Assembly (NCBI GenBank): GCA_008921705.1
Contig: VFFE01007486.1
Coordinates: 3,534,251 to 3,598,250 of the forward strand
Direction of reading: 5' to 3'
Length of the DNA: 64,000 nucleotides
Origin: Burhinus oedicnemus
Taxonomy: Eukaryota; Chordata; Aves; Charadriiformes; Burhinidae
Positions 1 through 14,335 of the stretch are shown piece after piece. Every line of letters begins with the position of its first letter. Positions within the stretch are counted from its first letter, which is position 1. The notes beneath the pieces were generated by a model that searched no databases, was not told the origin of the DNA, and saw nothing but the letters and a program-made list of their open reading frames with translations. The position numbers and the translations under genes are program-made.

Positions 1-1120
1 GTTTTTTTTTATTATTATTTTTTGCAAAGAGTTAAATAACCTACTTTGCTTTTTTCTTTTTACAAGAAAAAGTAGAGAAGTAGCTATTTCCTATCCTATG
101 CTTCCATCAAAAATGCAGAAGGATGTTCTGTCTGGAGACTGAGATTCTGCTGTTGACTAGTAGATCGTTCCAGTAACTAAGGCAACAAAAGGCTCTGTTC
201 TGCTTAGAGGAAATTGGGGAGCTGGCCTAACATGATCTGTAGGTGGATCATATTTTGTTTTCTCTAAAGAACTCCATCCCACCCACTTCATGAACAGAGA
301 ACGCCCAGACGCTTCCTGTTTGGGTCTCTCTGAGCACTACACAAGCATTAAATAATAAACTCATAAAGGGAATTAGGGCAGGTTGAAATTGGGATGGGCG
401 ATACAGTCTGCCTTGGCAATCATTCACAGCAAACTGAATCATATCCAGAACTGAATGGGGCTTAGTATGCTCTATTTACTTAGTAGTATCTTTGAATATA
501 GAAACACTTTAAATGAGTACATTGTGATGAGCAGATGTCAGAATTTTTTGTATCACTACTCCAGGTATTCAGCACCTATATTCACACTTGGCAATGGATG
601 TCGTTAAGGGAGCACTAAATGCATCAGTGTTATTATAAAACTGGTATTACAAAATATTTCGAACGTCTTTGCCAGTCATAAACCCTACATCATACGGTAC
701 CTTTTTAAAAAAAAATTATTCAAGTGTTTATTTGTTCATATTTTGTACGCTGTATGAATTAATACACTGTTCTTAATAACAGCATAATACTGACTCCAGA
801 AGCCTGAAGACAGGGATGTTCTGCATATTAATCAATGCCATGCCATGCACTTAGCCACTTACTGCTAACTTTCCATTTCTTCTATGCAGAACTGCTAACC
901 ATAGAACAGTGCTCATATATGGTCATTCTAAACTATTTAATTCAGTACAGCTTGTTAGCAAACTCAGTTTATTCAAGGGTTGTCAAGATGTTCAGAGAAA
1001 ATAATAAACCCTTCAGGCAATCTGTTGGGGAAACTTACTGTGATAAGTGTACATACTAGTCATAGAAGTTATTCTCTATGTTTATTTGTTATTAGCATCT
1101 ATTCTTGATCCTATAGCAAA

Positions 1121-1191
1121 TTTTGGGGGTTTGTTTGTTTGTTGTTTTTTTGAGGGGTTTTTGTTTGTTTTGTTGTTGCTTTTTTTTTTTT
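1121..1191. repeat. T/G-rich low-complexity tract
   Basis: Runs of TTTG and TTG alternate with G4-G5 and an 11-base T run. The minus strand is A-rich and resembles a degraded retroposon tail, but no retroposon body was recognised beside it. Confidence 0.8.
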
Positions 1192-4100
1192 AAACACAGT
1201 GATATGTCTGATTCTGAATCATTTGACCCTTAGACTCTGGTCTCCTACTTAGCTGAGCCAGATGCTGACTTCCTGCTGGAAAATGGGTGGGCAGTACTGC
1301 TGTCTCCCTCCTTACTTCTGAAGGGCTTCCTCCACCATTTACCTTGCCCTGGCACAGACTGACAGGATTCTCTATGAGTTGGTTTACCTGACAACTCACG
1401 TAACAAGAAATTAAGCCAGAAAAGAAATAGCTTTACATTTTTCTTCTGCTCTAGTGAGCTAAGTGGTTCATGAGAGGGTGCAGGGAGTGCAGGAGTTGGC
1501 ATGAAAGCCCAGGAGAAAGAGGGCAGGACCACACAGCTACAAACCAGAGACATGAGAATGAGGTGGAAACAGGACTTCTTCATTTCAGCAGCAGCAAGTT
1601 ATTAGATCAACTGAACAGCTCATGGAGTCACCACCTCCTGTGCATTTGCCAAAAATATGGCTTCAGCAGGCTATCATATGTCAGCATGCAACTACATCCA
1701 AACAGTTGATGCTTCCTTTACATCAGCACTTCAGTAACAGCCTTTTTTAAAGTTATCCTTTTTTTCTGGAAGGCCAGTCTCTAGCAGGATGGAAGCTTTT
1801 TCTTTTATTTGCCTACTCACATAACTATATATGTTATATACTGTCTTATATGGATGGGTTTTGGCTGGACAGGAAAGCTCCCTGGTACTCCAGGTTCTAG
1901 CTGCCACACATGGATGGGGTCATGGGGCATCTTCTGGAAGGAGGGGAAGATGGTGCTCTCCGTGGGATCCACAAGGGACTGTCAGGCTGCAAGGAGGCCA
2001 AGAGGGGATAGTTCAAGAGGTTTAGCAGATGAAAGACATAGCATGAGACGAGAACGGTGGGGCCTGATCAGGAAGAGGACAACAGTGGCTCAGAGCTAGA
2101 GTAGAGAGGTTCTCCTGGAGACCAGAAGAGCTTTGCAGAGGTTACTGCAACCCAGAAAACCAGACATTCAAGATCTGAAGGTAGTGGCTCATCCCATTAG
2201 GCCACATTGAGCAGCAGGGGAATTGGCATTCATGCTCTGTATTTTTATTGGTCCTCAAACAGCATAACCTCGGGTTTTGGTATTTCAGAAGCTGCTTTGG
2301 TCTAGTTTCTAACATTGTTTTGTTAGAATGGAGATAGAAAACCCTTTTGGTGGGTTTGCTACACTGGCTGCAAGGAAGATGGGCAGGGAGGTTCATCCTG
2401 AAGCTCTGACTGATTTGGGGGAGCCAATCACAAGCAGAAAGCCCTCTAACATGTTTGCATGTTAGCCTTCTTGAACAGTGCTGTAATGGCAAGAAGTTCC
2501 CAAGAGAGCCTTAGTACTGGTTTCAGCCCTCCCCCACTTCCAGCTGCACGTTGTGCACTCTCGGTGCTTTCCTTGTGCAAGCCCTGGTGGTCATTAGACA
2601 CTGCGCTGAGCCATTTTAACGTGTTCCATCAGCAGAAAAAATAGCCCAACAAAACAAAATGCTAAAACTGGCTTGAGTTTTTCTGGACTGAAGTCAAGAC
2701 AGACACTCACAACAGAAAGGCTGTTCAGGACAACGTGGTAGTCTAGACTCTACCCTGCCGAGGAAAGCTTGGAATTTCAGAACATCAAACTTATCTCGGT
2801 ATCTCATGCCTAAGCTCTGTAGAAAGATTTGTCAATAAACAGGCATGTGGTCTGACTAAATGGTTGTTCATCCTCTGTCTGCATGCCTCTTTGCCTGGGC
2901 TGTTCAGCTGCCCATGGGTGGGCTCCTAGGCTGCCCCATCTATTGGGTGTTCAACTACCAATCTGCTTAAGAGGTAAACTTTTAATTAGGTCAGTTCTTG
3001 GCACTCCCTGAAGTTGGCTTTGTGGGCTGCTTATCTCTGCACAACCTGAAACAGCTCCAAGAAGCTGCTTTTAAGCCATGAGCAGCCCCACACCAGCTGA
3101 CTCGCTCATGCCCGGCTCTGATGCAGACAAGACAGCTGCCTAATAAGTCAGGAAGCAGTCATCAGGATAATCAGGCAGGCTGAAGAATAAGGCTGAAACT
3201 TAAGTTATTTTTTTGTATTATTTTTTCAGCATTTTCTGCTCTTGAAATACTTTAACCTTTTGTTCCTACAGAGGAAAAAACGTGTTTTGTTTTTTGGTGG
3301 CAGAGGGGATGGGAGTTACTGGAAAAATAAATTCCATCTTCAAGACAGGCCTATCAAGTACCTTTAGAAGAACAGCCTGCCCACCTGTTGTGAGTGTTTT
3401 CAAATTTTATTTGGAATGCTCTGCTGTGCAATTTCTTGCACTTTTATTTCTGAAAATCTTATTTTAGTTTAATTTATTAGGGACACCAGGGTTCAAGTTG
3501 CTGCATGCTGTAACCTACATGGTATGTCAGCTTTGTATAGCTTACAACCTCAGATTCAGGATAGATATCTTCTACATCAAGATCATTTGATCAGACATGT
3601 TATAACCTATTTAATAGGTCTTTGTACTACCTGACCAGTGATTATAACTATTTATTTGTTATCACCAGAATAGTCTCTTTCATGGTTTTGAATTAGGAGC
3701 ATATGAATGTCAACAGTAGGTAGATCCAAAATTATGAAACAACTCACAACATGAGCTATAGCACATGCTACCACTTTACTGCAGGTGCACAGGCAGGAAT
3801 CATTTGGGTCATTTCTGAGCAGAATCATAGCAAGTACCACCTTTCAAGCAAGACTAACCAAAACACTGATTTTCTTTTTTTATAATCATAAAGAACAGTC
3901 CTAGAGAATTATAAAGATTATGCACATATATCTGAACTTCAACAGAAAGACAGTTGTCATAAATTGACACTGAACATCTTTTAAGATATATTCTCATACC
4001 AGATGTACTTGATAAAAAACACTAGATAATATTTTAAAGCTTGAGATCTTCAAACATCATATGGTCTTAAATCAACTATTTTTCTTTATCATGAGGAACA

Positions 4101-7100
4101 GGGAAAAATTACTTTTTCCTAGGAAAATCACATAATTTCTATTTCGTTCTAGCCTGCAAGTCTCTAGTCCTTGAGGGAGAGATTATTTTCTGTGGATGAC
4201 TCCCTTAAATAAACCACAGTGAGTTATAAATGCTGAGTGCAATTAATGTGTTTTAACAAAATAAAAAAAATAAAATGCTTAGCTACCAAAGGTGGTTCAA
4301 TGCCTTTGGAGAGGTGGAAATCCCCTTTTCTTTCCTTCTCATGAAGGAGTTACCTGGACCTCTAGCAGGCAACAAGACTCCTGTGCCAGTAAGGAGATGG
4401 ACACTGCCACCCCACCACCCCACACAGGGAGTCTGCAGCCACTGTCCCCTGCCACTCCAGAGCTAGCACTCACCTCTAGTCCAACTGCCTCTGTGCTACC
4501 CCTTAGCAGAGTTTTTTTCCCCTTCCTTGCTTTTGAGCCACTACATCAGTGCTGCAAATTCAAGTCTGAGGGCAAAGGAGGAGCCTGTCTCCTGCTGCCT
4601 GGAGTCACAAGCTGTCAGCCTCCTCCACCACTCATCAACAAGTAGCCTCTCCAACTCCATCTTTCGTTATATCCTGCAGCTGATGCTCATGCTGCTCCAG
4701 GGGCTCTGTGAAGACCCTGTCCATCACTTCCTTGAAGCTACATAGTCACACACTTCTTCCCACTGCTCCCTCACTCACTGCCTAAGTACCTCTGCCAAAG
4801 CACACCTCCCACTGTGAGGCCACCCCAGGAAGAAGCACCAAGTGCTTCTCACAGCCCAAACCTGCATAAGGGCATCCTTTGTTGCTCCAGTACTTTTGAT
4901 ACACTCCAAATAATTTATCTGTCACGTGTTGAGGCCCAAACCTTATAATCTTGTACAATCCCATCCTACCTGGAGCTATTCCAGCATACTCTTCACACTC
5001 CAGCTGGCTCCCTAATTGCCAAAATACCAACTAGCTGAAGTCCTACTGACCTAAATAGGTTCTTTCCTAATCAGCAATCAGATAAAGACAAAAGTTGCAG
5101 GCCTTTCTTAATCAACAGCCTCCATTTGAGAAGGTAACTAACTAAAGCTGTTAGCTCCAGAAGACCCTGGAAGCTTTCAGAAACAACTAAAAGCTGAAAT
5201 TTGGACGGAAGAAAAAGTAAAACCAGAGTAAAAACTAATTAATGAATACACCAAAATCTGCAAATAATTGTTAGGGGGAAAAAATGTTGTGAAAAATAAT
5301 TAAAGGAAAGCAAACAAGTGAAAATTAATGGAAGCCCCAAAGTTTCTGGAATACTTGAAATCTAGAGCAGAAATCTAGTTAGAAGTCCTAGTACAAGGTA
5401 GCATATGATAAGGTAATTAAAGACTACCGTAATGCATAAGCACTGGAATTGTTTGTTAAGGATAAATGTTTTCAGTCTTTAAGTGCTTTTCATTTTGCAA
5501 GGTTGAAGTTCATTTCGTGCCCCAGACTTTTTAATACAGTATAAAAAAAAAGAATAACTCTAAAAGTTATTAGATAAAATAAATGATTGAGATGAGTATG
5601 ATCAATCAAATTACAAGTAATATATATGTCACATTTTACCATAGCAAAAGCTTTTTTCTTTTTTTCTCCTCTTTTTACATGATTAATATAAATGAAGAGA
5701 TAAATTAAATTTCATTTATGCATACACATTACTTTGAGGAAAAAAAGACTATTGACTACAAAATTCACTTATGAAATGCCTATTTTTTCTTCCTTCATTC
5801 TAGTTCCAAAATTTAGTTCTCCATATATTCATGACTGTTTCTAATCTCTTTTTATGTTCAGGGAATGAAATAGGCTTCAAATTTGTATGTCATAAGTATG
5901 GAATGTATTCCCTGATATTTAGTTGTGGGGAATCCTTCCAGTGTTACAGAGTAACTTATACAGCAGCTGTGATCAAGATGTCTGTAAGGTTTTCTTTTCT
6001 GTGCTGTTTACCTGTTCTGAAACACTTACTGGCTTAATATCGGAGCCAAAGCCCAATCAGAATAGTAAGATTTGTATGTGCAGTGTTTTGGGAGGTGCTG
6101 AGGGGTTTGTGGGTTTTTTGTGGCAATTTTTCGAGATAGCGGGAGACAAAACAGTGGAAAATTGGCAAAAAGATTTGCAAGAACCCAGATGCAACGATCA
6201 AGGTCAGTTCTGTCTACTTAGAGTAGGTTTGCAATGAATCAACTCCATAATTTTGACATGAATCATTTCTCTAGCTTTTAAGAGATTGATGAGCTACCTG
6301 GGGAATGCATGCTCATTCTTAAAAGACTGCAAAATCTAGCACAATCTGCATAGTCAATCTGAATAAAGCAATACAATTTATAAAATACATTATTTTGCAT
6401 TTTTCACTTAAAAAAACAATTACGTTGACCTCACAACTCTCTGTAATTACTTGTAAATTGATGAAGATTTGAGACCACGGTTCTCAGTAAAACTGCTGTT
6501 GACATGTTTGACGCGTTTCTGTAACATGGTTAGTCTTTTCTTTTGGGCCACGAAGAGGTATATCTTTGGAATTGGGATGCAGTGGGAGGAAGGGATGGGA
6601 TGGGAAGTGGGGAAACCAAGAATAAACACAGGCTTTCCTCTACCAACTCTTCAGAATACAGAGAAGGAAGTTAATATAAACTTCAGACTGACTTTGAGAA
6701 GTGCCACTGAATATGGGCGTACCTTTGGAGTCTGGGTGTTGTCACAAAGCTAAAGGAATTTGAAACATGTTGATCTATGTCTCCAGTTTAGGTCTCAATA
6801 CTTTTTTGCCTTTATATTTTTTTGGCTTTTCCTACCTTTCAACCTGAGCAAACCCTGGCTTTTATTCTTATGTAGTGAGCAAAGAAAACTGTCAATGAAA
6901 AGGCTTCTTAGAGCATTCTTTCCCTTTTTTCTGTGTTGTTTTTTTTCCTCTGCTAAACATTAGATGTAATGATCACATGCAGATCTGTATTTTTTTAGCA
7001 TTACAATACTGTAGCTGACATTAGAATCTGCAATGAGACATTTGGTGTGTAATTCTGAACTACCAGGTATGCAAATAGTGTGTAAAACTGTTGATATCTG

Positions 7101-10100
7101 TCACATCCCGTCATTCTGCTCCAGCGAAGCACATTCCTACATAAACTTCCTCCACAGACATCTTGTCTTACTGACGTTACCATATTAAAAATGTCTTGGA
7201 CCTTAAGCCAACTGGTGTTTCAGAAGCTGAGAGTTTTCTTTTTATTTGCCCAAATGAGAAGGGAAATAATCTCTACGTTATTTTTCTTGGCTATTTTGGG
7301 CAACTGAAATTCTCTGAATTGTTCCATTACTCACGTAAGTACTTAATCTTATTTTGTTTTTCTGAATCACATCTATGCAGGATGCCTAAGCCACTGCAAT
7401 AGTGTGAAGACAAACAAAAATTCTATCAATTTCCTAATTCAAACAATTTTGAAACACGAAAGTAGCATTTTAACTCAAAATATTTTTTTATCTATGTTCT
7501 TGAGAAGTTTCAATTTTGCTTTGTAAATGTTTTCTTTATGATTCTTCTTTTATGATTTTTTTATGATCAGGTTCACTTTGCAACTTGATTTAAGGTGAAA
7601 AAAAATTTCAAATATCAGATTTTCCACCAAACAAGAATTACATTTTCAAAAAGGTTCACAGATTGAGTACTCTCTGATCATAGATATATTGTAGCTTTAA
7701 TAATCTATGAAGAGTTCTGATATATCAGATTAATTAAATTCAGAGGAATAATCATTCATGATTATGAGGAAATCATGATTTCATCTCAGATGTGTCACTA
7801 AGTCTCCACTTGATTTTGTATTCACAAATACACAAAAAAAAGATCTTAAATGTCCTTTAAAATAAGATATCCTTATTGTATTGCCTTGAGCATCACAGTA
7901 TCACTTGTAAAATCAAATCTCATGTTTTATGCCAGGTTAGGACATGCTTGTACTTGCATTGGAGAAGAGCAGTGTGGGAACTGAGCTGATGAATTATTTT
8001 TTCCACACATTGTCATCCTTTCTTTGCATTTGAGAGATACAATGCCCAGGCATGATTTTGTTGATGCTAGTCTGGGGAATTTGCCATTACTCAGTTGATA
8101 TGTGAAACACATCTGCCAATTAATAGTTACTAAAAGTCGCAAATTGTATTTTATGTAAGTAATTATTGCAATCATATTTGGCTTTCCCAATTCACTTTAA
8201 AAATATACATATATATCCACACATTGTTTTCCTTCCAGATAGGAGAAATTAAAAACCAGAGGGCTGAAATCCAGTGTCTCAATTAAAATCTAGTCTGTGT
8301 AATTGAAGTAATCAAAGTGGTGCTAAGTAAGCAAACTGCGGTTGCGGTTAGATACCTCATTATTCACATTCACTTCTTCCGATGACATTCTCTGAATTGT
8401 TATACGGCTACGAAGTTTCACCTAAGAGAGAGCTGCACAGCAGTGATAGGCAAAATAGGGAGAATAGGTGTTTATGGTTTGCATAAAGCTGCATATACTT
8501 TTCAGTATGATTCCTTAGATGCCAATTTAAATACCTGGATGATAATATAATCTTTTGCTGTCAAAATTTCTGAGAAACCTATATCCGCCTTGGTCCTCAG
8601 AGCTTTATCAGACTCATAAAAGATGACTCCAAAAGGACTGTTCAGTGAAAAAACCTTTTTTCATACCAACGTGATTTTCTGTTCTGAGGCAGTAGAAGGT
8701 GTTTGCACATATCTTCCAAATGTGTTAGGAGACTACAGTCTCCTGCTAGAATTAAAATGAATCTCTGTATTGAACTGTCAAATGTTATATTAACATTCAA
8801 AAGGCCATTGTAGGATGGATGCAGACACAAGGTTATGGCTTCATCCTCTTTAATCCATAATGTGAGCAGGTAGGGGATGGATTTTAGCCATTAATACATT
8901 ACAGCACAGGAACAATTTCAGTGCATTTTTTAGCTTTGTTTTCCTTTCTTCTAACCATAATGGTTTATCTAAGCCTCTATTCTGCGAATTTAAGGAAGAA
9001 CCCACTCTAACAAGTAAATACTGGGATTTTGTTAGGTATTCAACCCAGGCCAAGGAAGGATTTTAGAGTTTTTTGGTTTTGTTGTGTAATGAAATGTCAA
9101 TGATATATTTCAATAAATGTATTCATAAAAAGTCTGCTTTTAATTTCATGAGATCCTAACTCCAGCTTCATCAGGCTTATCTTCGTGCCATTCCTGGATC
9201 TTTAATTCTTCTTTTGTTAGTCTCTTAAGAGTCCGCATAACTTTTAACAGGAATCTGGCTGAGCCAAAAAGGAAATCATCTCAATAATGCTGCATGCCAG
9301 TGCTTTGTGTACATCTCATTATCACAATATGCTAAGTCAGTCAGAGGCTAAGCATGATATTGAAAACACAAGAGGAAGTCCTTATGAAAGTAAAACTTTT
9401 CTTCATAGTAGAAGACTGGTAGTTCAAAATCATCCAGATGTCTCAGAGTTGATCAAAAATGTAACAGCACTAGAGACTCAGTTACTTACAGGACTGCTCT
9501 TTATCTGTGTCATATCAATCTATTGTAAATATTTTGTCAAGGGTTCTGCGTAAGGCTGAGGAGAAAGTTGGATTACTTTCATCACTGATAAAGCAAACAA
9601 TGCAAAGTCTTACTGTCAAAAGGAGTAAATGTGCCTGTGCTTTCCTCATCCTCATTTTTTTAAACCACTAACAATGTCATTCATTCTGAATGCCAAGATT
9701 ACAAAGAGTAAAAGGACTGTTTATTCAAAAGGCCTTCTGAAAATGGGGAGGAAATAGGAAGCCACGCATTTATACTGGTAATCCCTCACCTCCTAACAAC
9801 ACTCATCTGCTAGGGAGAGAGAAGTGTTGTAACATCTGGCTCAATGTGGTGAGTTTTCATCTTCTGTTGGGAGGGCTGATGTCATGTAAGGAACAGAGGA
9901 GCAGACTAACTCTTGTAAATGAGAGGCGGCAGCAGCACTTATCCTGGGAGCTGGGGCTCATGGATCAGTTGCGTGGCTGCCTGCAGCCCCCATGTGTTGA
10001 TTCTGGCCCATTAACCATCCTATTAATCTTCAAAAAGCTTTAAAGCACGAGTGTTTTGGAGAGTGAATATAGGTGAGAATTTGCAGGTGTCACTCACACA

Positions 10101-11129
10101 ATACAGCCATCTTCCCCGCCCTTTTCAACAAACAGCTCTCCCCGTCTATTAAAGCACAGAAGGAAATACTTTCCACCACCTCTTACCCCGTCTGAAATTT
10201 CTGAGAGCATCAGGATTTTTAACATTTTGCAAGACGGCAGTGCAAACGTAAAGGAACAGAAAGGCAGCTTATAAGAATCAGAAAGATATTTGTTTTGGAA
10301 AATTTACACACTTCATTCAACCCACATCCTTTAACTTTCAGTTTTTGAATGTCACCACAACATATACTGCTGCATGAGTCATCTCAGTCCTGTATCAACC
10401 AACATTTCAATTCTCTGTAATATTCTGTTCTGTTCTTTTGGGAAAGAACGGCATACAAGAACAGGGCAATTTTAGGCAATTCGAAGGTTATACCATGCTT
10501 GACACCTGACTTCACTTTAGTAACACCTGCCTGAAGAATAATTAGCAGGCCACTTTTTAAGAAAGAACTTCCATACACCACAGATGGCATTTTTCATACC
10601 AGACAGGCAACGATGTATGTTGGAAATGAGCCAAACTGTCTGCAAAAACTGTGAGAAATTCAAGACAGACATCTGAGTGGAAGGAAAGTTTTACCTTCCT
10701 CAACACCCCTACCCCCCCGCCACCATTCGGGAACATCTGTTCAAACCTACCTCTATATATAATGCGCTTTATTTTTCTTATCTACTAATGCTACAAATTA
10801 CAGGAGAAGGAAAGCAGCACAGCAAGTTTCTTTTATATTGGTTATGAAACCTACAATTTAATAACATAATGTGATGATTTGCCAGCTATAGAAATCCCAT
10901 ATTATAATACTCTTGTTAGAACCAAGAACAGAATTTTCTTAACTGGCCAGTAATATGGGGTCCTCAACTCACATTTCCATAAAGTGGTCCTAATTGTCAC
11001 TGTGTACTCAAAACTTTGTTGAAATCAGGATACCGTGTGTCATAACGGAGGCACAAAGTCAACAGTCACTTTGGAAATTATTGGCTAATGTCTTAATCCT
11101 GGGCTGTTCACTGATTTGTATGAACTTTT

Positions 11130-11215
11130 GTGTGTATTTTGGGCTAAATCCAAATCCCTGTGAAATCAATCGTAATCTTTCCATTGCCATCTATAGGCTT
11201 TAGATGAGGTCCTTT
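11130..11215. repeat. Palindromic relic repeat, diverged copy
   Basis: Reads TTCCATTGCCATCTATAGGC and then TTTAGATGAGGTCCTT. This resembles the dispersed motif 'CCATTGACTTCAATGGGC ... TTTGGATCAGGCCCT' seen more clearly at 21273-21342. Divergence is high and the limits are approximate. Confidence 0.4.
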
Positions 11216-11797
11216 GCTTCCTTAGAAGAATCTTTACTTCTTTCTTGCAAAAATATTCTATATAAAAGGAGTCCCGAGAACTCTTCACAGGATTGTCATC
11301 AGAATCAATTGCCTTACACAAATATGCTAAAATTAGAAAAGTAACAGCTCTATGTTGTACTTAGTATCACTTATGAAATAAAAAATTGTGCATTTTATTT
11401 CCATAGTTCTAATGAATAGGTATATACATGAGAATTATAGAAATACATCTACGAAATTATTTACAATGTGTTGTAATTCCAAACTAAGGTTTTTTTTTTC
11501 TCCCCTGGTAGTTTTTACTCTCTTAAATGCATTTCTGTGGTGATTGCATAAAATTTTTCTAAGGGCACTTTTCAAGATAAATTTCTAATTTGGGAAAATG
11601 CCCATTTCAGTATTTTCTCAGCTGCGCATGTGACTTTCTTGGTGAATAATGGTAAGCATTCAGAATAGGCATATTTCTAAAAACCCTGCAGTCCATAAGC
11701 AAACCTAAGTAACATATACAGTGTCTCTATATTCATGGTGACACTAAGGATGAGAATGTGTCCCTAAACACTAAAACAATTTTGCTATTTGGAAAAG

Positions 11798-11825
11798 TTG
11801 CCATGGTCATTGCCATGGTCATTGC
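11798..11825. repeat. 12-bp tandem duplication
   Basis: The unit TTGCCATGGTCA occurs twice without mismatch, followed by a partial third copy (TTGC). Each unit carries the palindrome CCATGG. Confidence 0.9.
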
Positions 11826-14269
11826 TTCATATGGTTTCAGAGCACACTTTTGCAACACAAAACCCATGATATTATCATGTGTTTATAGGACAAGAAATTT
11901 CCTACAGAAATCAATTATTGTGCTGTTTACTTAAAGGATGAGTGAATCTGAAACTTGTTGGTCACTAATGGAAAATAATATTTTACAAAGTTTCTCTTAA
12001 TGGATGCTAAATTTTCTAAATTTACAAATAAAATCCAAACATTAGCAGAAAAGTACTTATGGCCAAATTTTGTCTCTCTTGAGAAAGAGAAGTATATCTG
12101 TGGACTGGTAATGTTATTTTGTCAGACATTAGAACTGAATATTTACATTCAAGTATATAACCTTAATAGATATAAACATAATAGGTAAAAATTTCCAAAA
12201 TAATCACATTGGTACACAAAAATATAGAACCATTTATGGAAAGAACAGGGATAAAGTGAAATGCTTTATTCCACTCAATTAGTCCTCTGAACAGAACTAA
12301 TGCCATTTTAATTATTATTTAATGTCCTGGATCACATTCTTAGACCTTATCTCAAGTATATCTTTCACTTGTGCTTTGAAGAGCCATATATTTACTCTGT
12401 TTTTTGTGAATCCTGTTAGGGGAAGGATTCAGGGTCTCAAAGGTTGGAAGAGGTTGTCATAGAAAGCATCCAAGGGCCAAATAAGATTAAAAAAGAACAG
12501 AACTAAGTCCTCACAGCACTTTTAGTAGGGCACTGAACCTAATCCCAAAGGGCTTACTGGGCCAGGATGGCCAGTACAAATTACTTGAGTCCTTTGTCAT
12601 TTATCCATTAAAAAGGCTATTTCAAAACTTACTTTTCTTTAAAAAATCTTTTGAGTCTGTCTAAGAAAAGCACTGCAAAAAAGGTAACTGATTATTTCCT
12701 ACTACAACTACTATTTAACAAGCTCTTCATTTACAACACTTTTTGGGGTCTTCTCTGTTTGTTGATACTTACCAAGTATACTGCCGAGGGGATTGTTTTC
12801 AACTGAATGAAAGTAAAATCTCATCAAATTTCCGTAGATAGGAGTCATGACAGTTCAGATGCCAGACAAAGGACAATGGCTAACAGATCTGGATGCACGA
12901 CTTGGACAGAAGTAATAAATGGCTGGGAAACTTCTAATACATTTGCAGTTTATACAGATGACTGTGATAGCCTCTTATTATGCCATATGGAGCATAACAC
13001 TATGACTAACAGCCAGGGGCCTTAAATTACATTGAAATTGATTCCTACACTGCAGCTTTCAGCTGTAAATGATGTCAAAAGACTATGGGCTTAAAATGAA
13101 AATGAATAGAAATATATAAAGGCAAATGAGCTCTAGTAAATCCTTATTAATCTGAGGTAATAATGTGCATCATCACTGAAGCCCTGTGCCAGTTAGTGCC
13201 AGCTATTGGCTACATTGCCTTTTATAAATGAATATAGACATCAGGTTGTGTACAGAATTCTCCCTCTCAATCCACACATATTACATAACGATATTAAATT
13301 ACAGTACATAATTGGTTAAACATTACTCTCTAAAATTTCTTGAATCTTGTAGCCGATCTTAAATACTGCATGTACTCTATTAAATACAAGCTCACCCAAG
13401 AGACGTAAATTGACTGAAGCCAGGAAATTCTAAACGAAGGCTCAAGCTGACATTTTGTCCCTAACTTATATAACTATGTTTCCTAATAGCTACTAAGGGT
13501 GCACGTCCTAATGGTGTTTCTTTCTTTATTTGTACAAATAATATTATTGCAGCAGTCAGAGCCTTCATTTAAGAACACAGGATACATAAACTACCTTGAA
13601 ACTTGGCCTGTGGTGAAAAGACGTAAGTATAGAGTCCCTCCTTCTTGTGCTCCTTTTTGACTATTTTTTGATCCCATTAAACTAAAAGAAAGTGAAGAAA
13701 AGATAAGCATTTAATGAAATTTCCAAGCTACTTCCAATTTGTGATTTAATAAGTTCAGACAACTTGTAACGGTGTTATTTTAACTACATCTCTTGAACTG
13801 CTATTGCCATAATAAATCTGAAAAAAATGAAGCCATAGTAAACAAAAATGCAAAATAAAAAATTCAACAGCCATAAGGGCAAAGAAAGATACTCTGCAAA
13901 TAATATATAGCCTTGTACCCCAGAGGCAGAAGAAAATAGAATTCTGATCATTCCTCATGTTGAGAATTAAACTGTTAAGCATCACTGCCTTTTTACAATC
14001 AATTATATTTTCTGGGTATGTTTCCTAAGAATACACATTTCTATGTCTAGCTCAGTAATATGCTAACAACAGAACATCAAAGAGAGGTGGATTCTGGGCA
14101 GATATGATATCAAAATTACTGTAACTCAAAAAATACATCATTAGTCCTCAGAAGCAAGATTCGTTGACAATAAGATATAAAAGTGATTAGCCATTATTTA
14201 ACATCAGGAATTAATACAGATAAATAAACCAAACTAGGTTTTATCACATTTCGTTCTACCATCAAGTGC

Positions 14270-14335
14270 CTGCACAACTTTGGGCAAATCACAATCCTAG
14301 GGCTTGATTTTGTCCATCTGTTAAATGGTATACCC
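14270..14335 (+). repeat. MIR-like ancient SINE fragment
   Basis: Contains TTTGGGCAAATCAC, then about 26 bases on TCCATCTGTTAAATGGTATA. These match in order and spacing the MIR segment that reads 'ttgggcaagtcac ... tcatctgtaaaatgggg'. It is strongly diverged and limited to this core part. Confidence 0.5.

Noticed and set aside
1245..1583. 112-codon minus-strand frame with a signal-peptide-like start
   Set aside because: The signal-like start is not followed by any recognisable domain, and no promoter or splice context is seen.
13185..13215. Cluster of TGCCA/TTGGC half-sites and an inverted CCAAT motif
   Set aside because: Short motifs of this kind are frequent by chance, and nothing else marks the site as regulatory.
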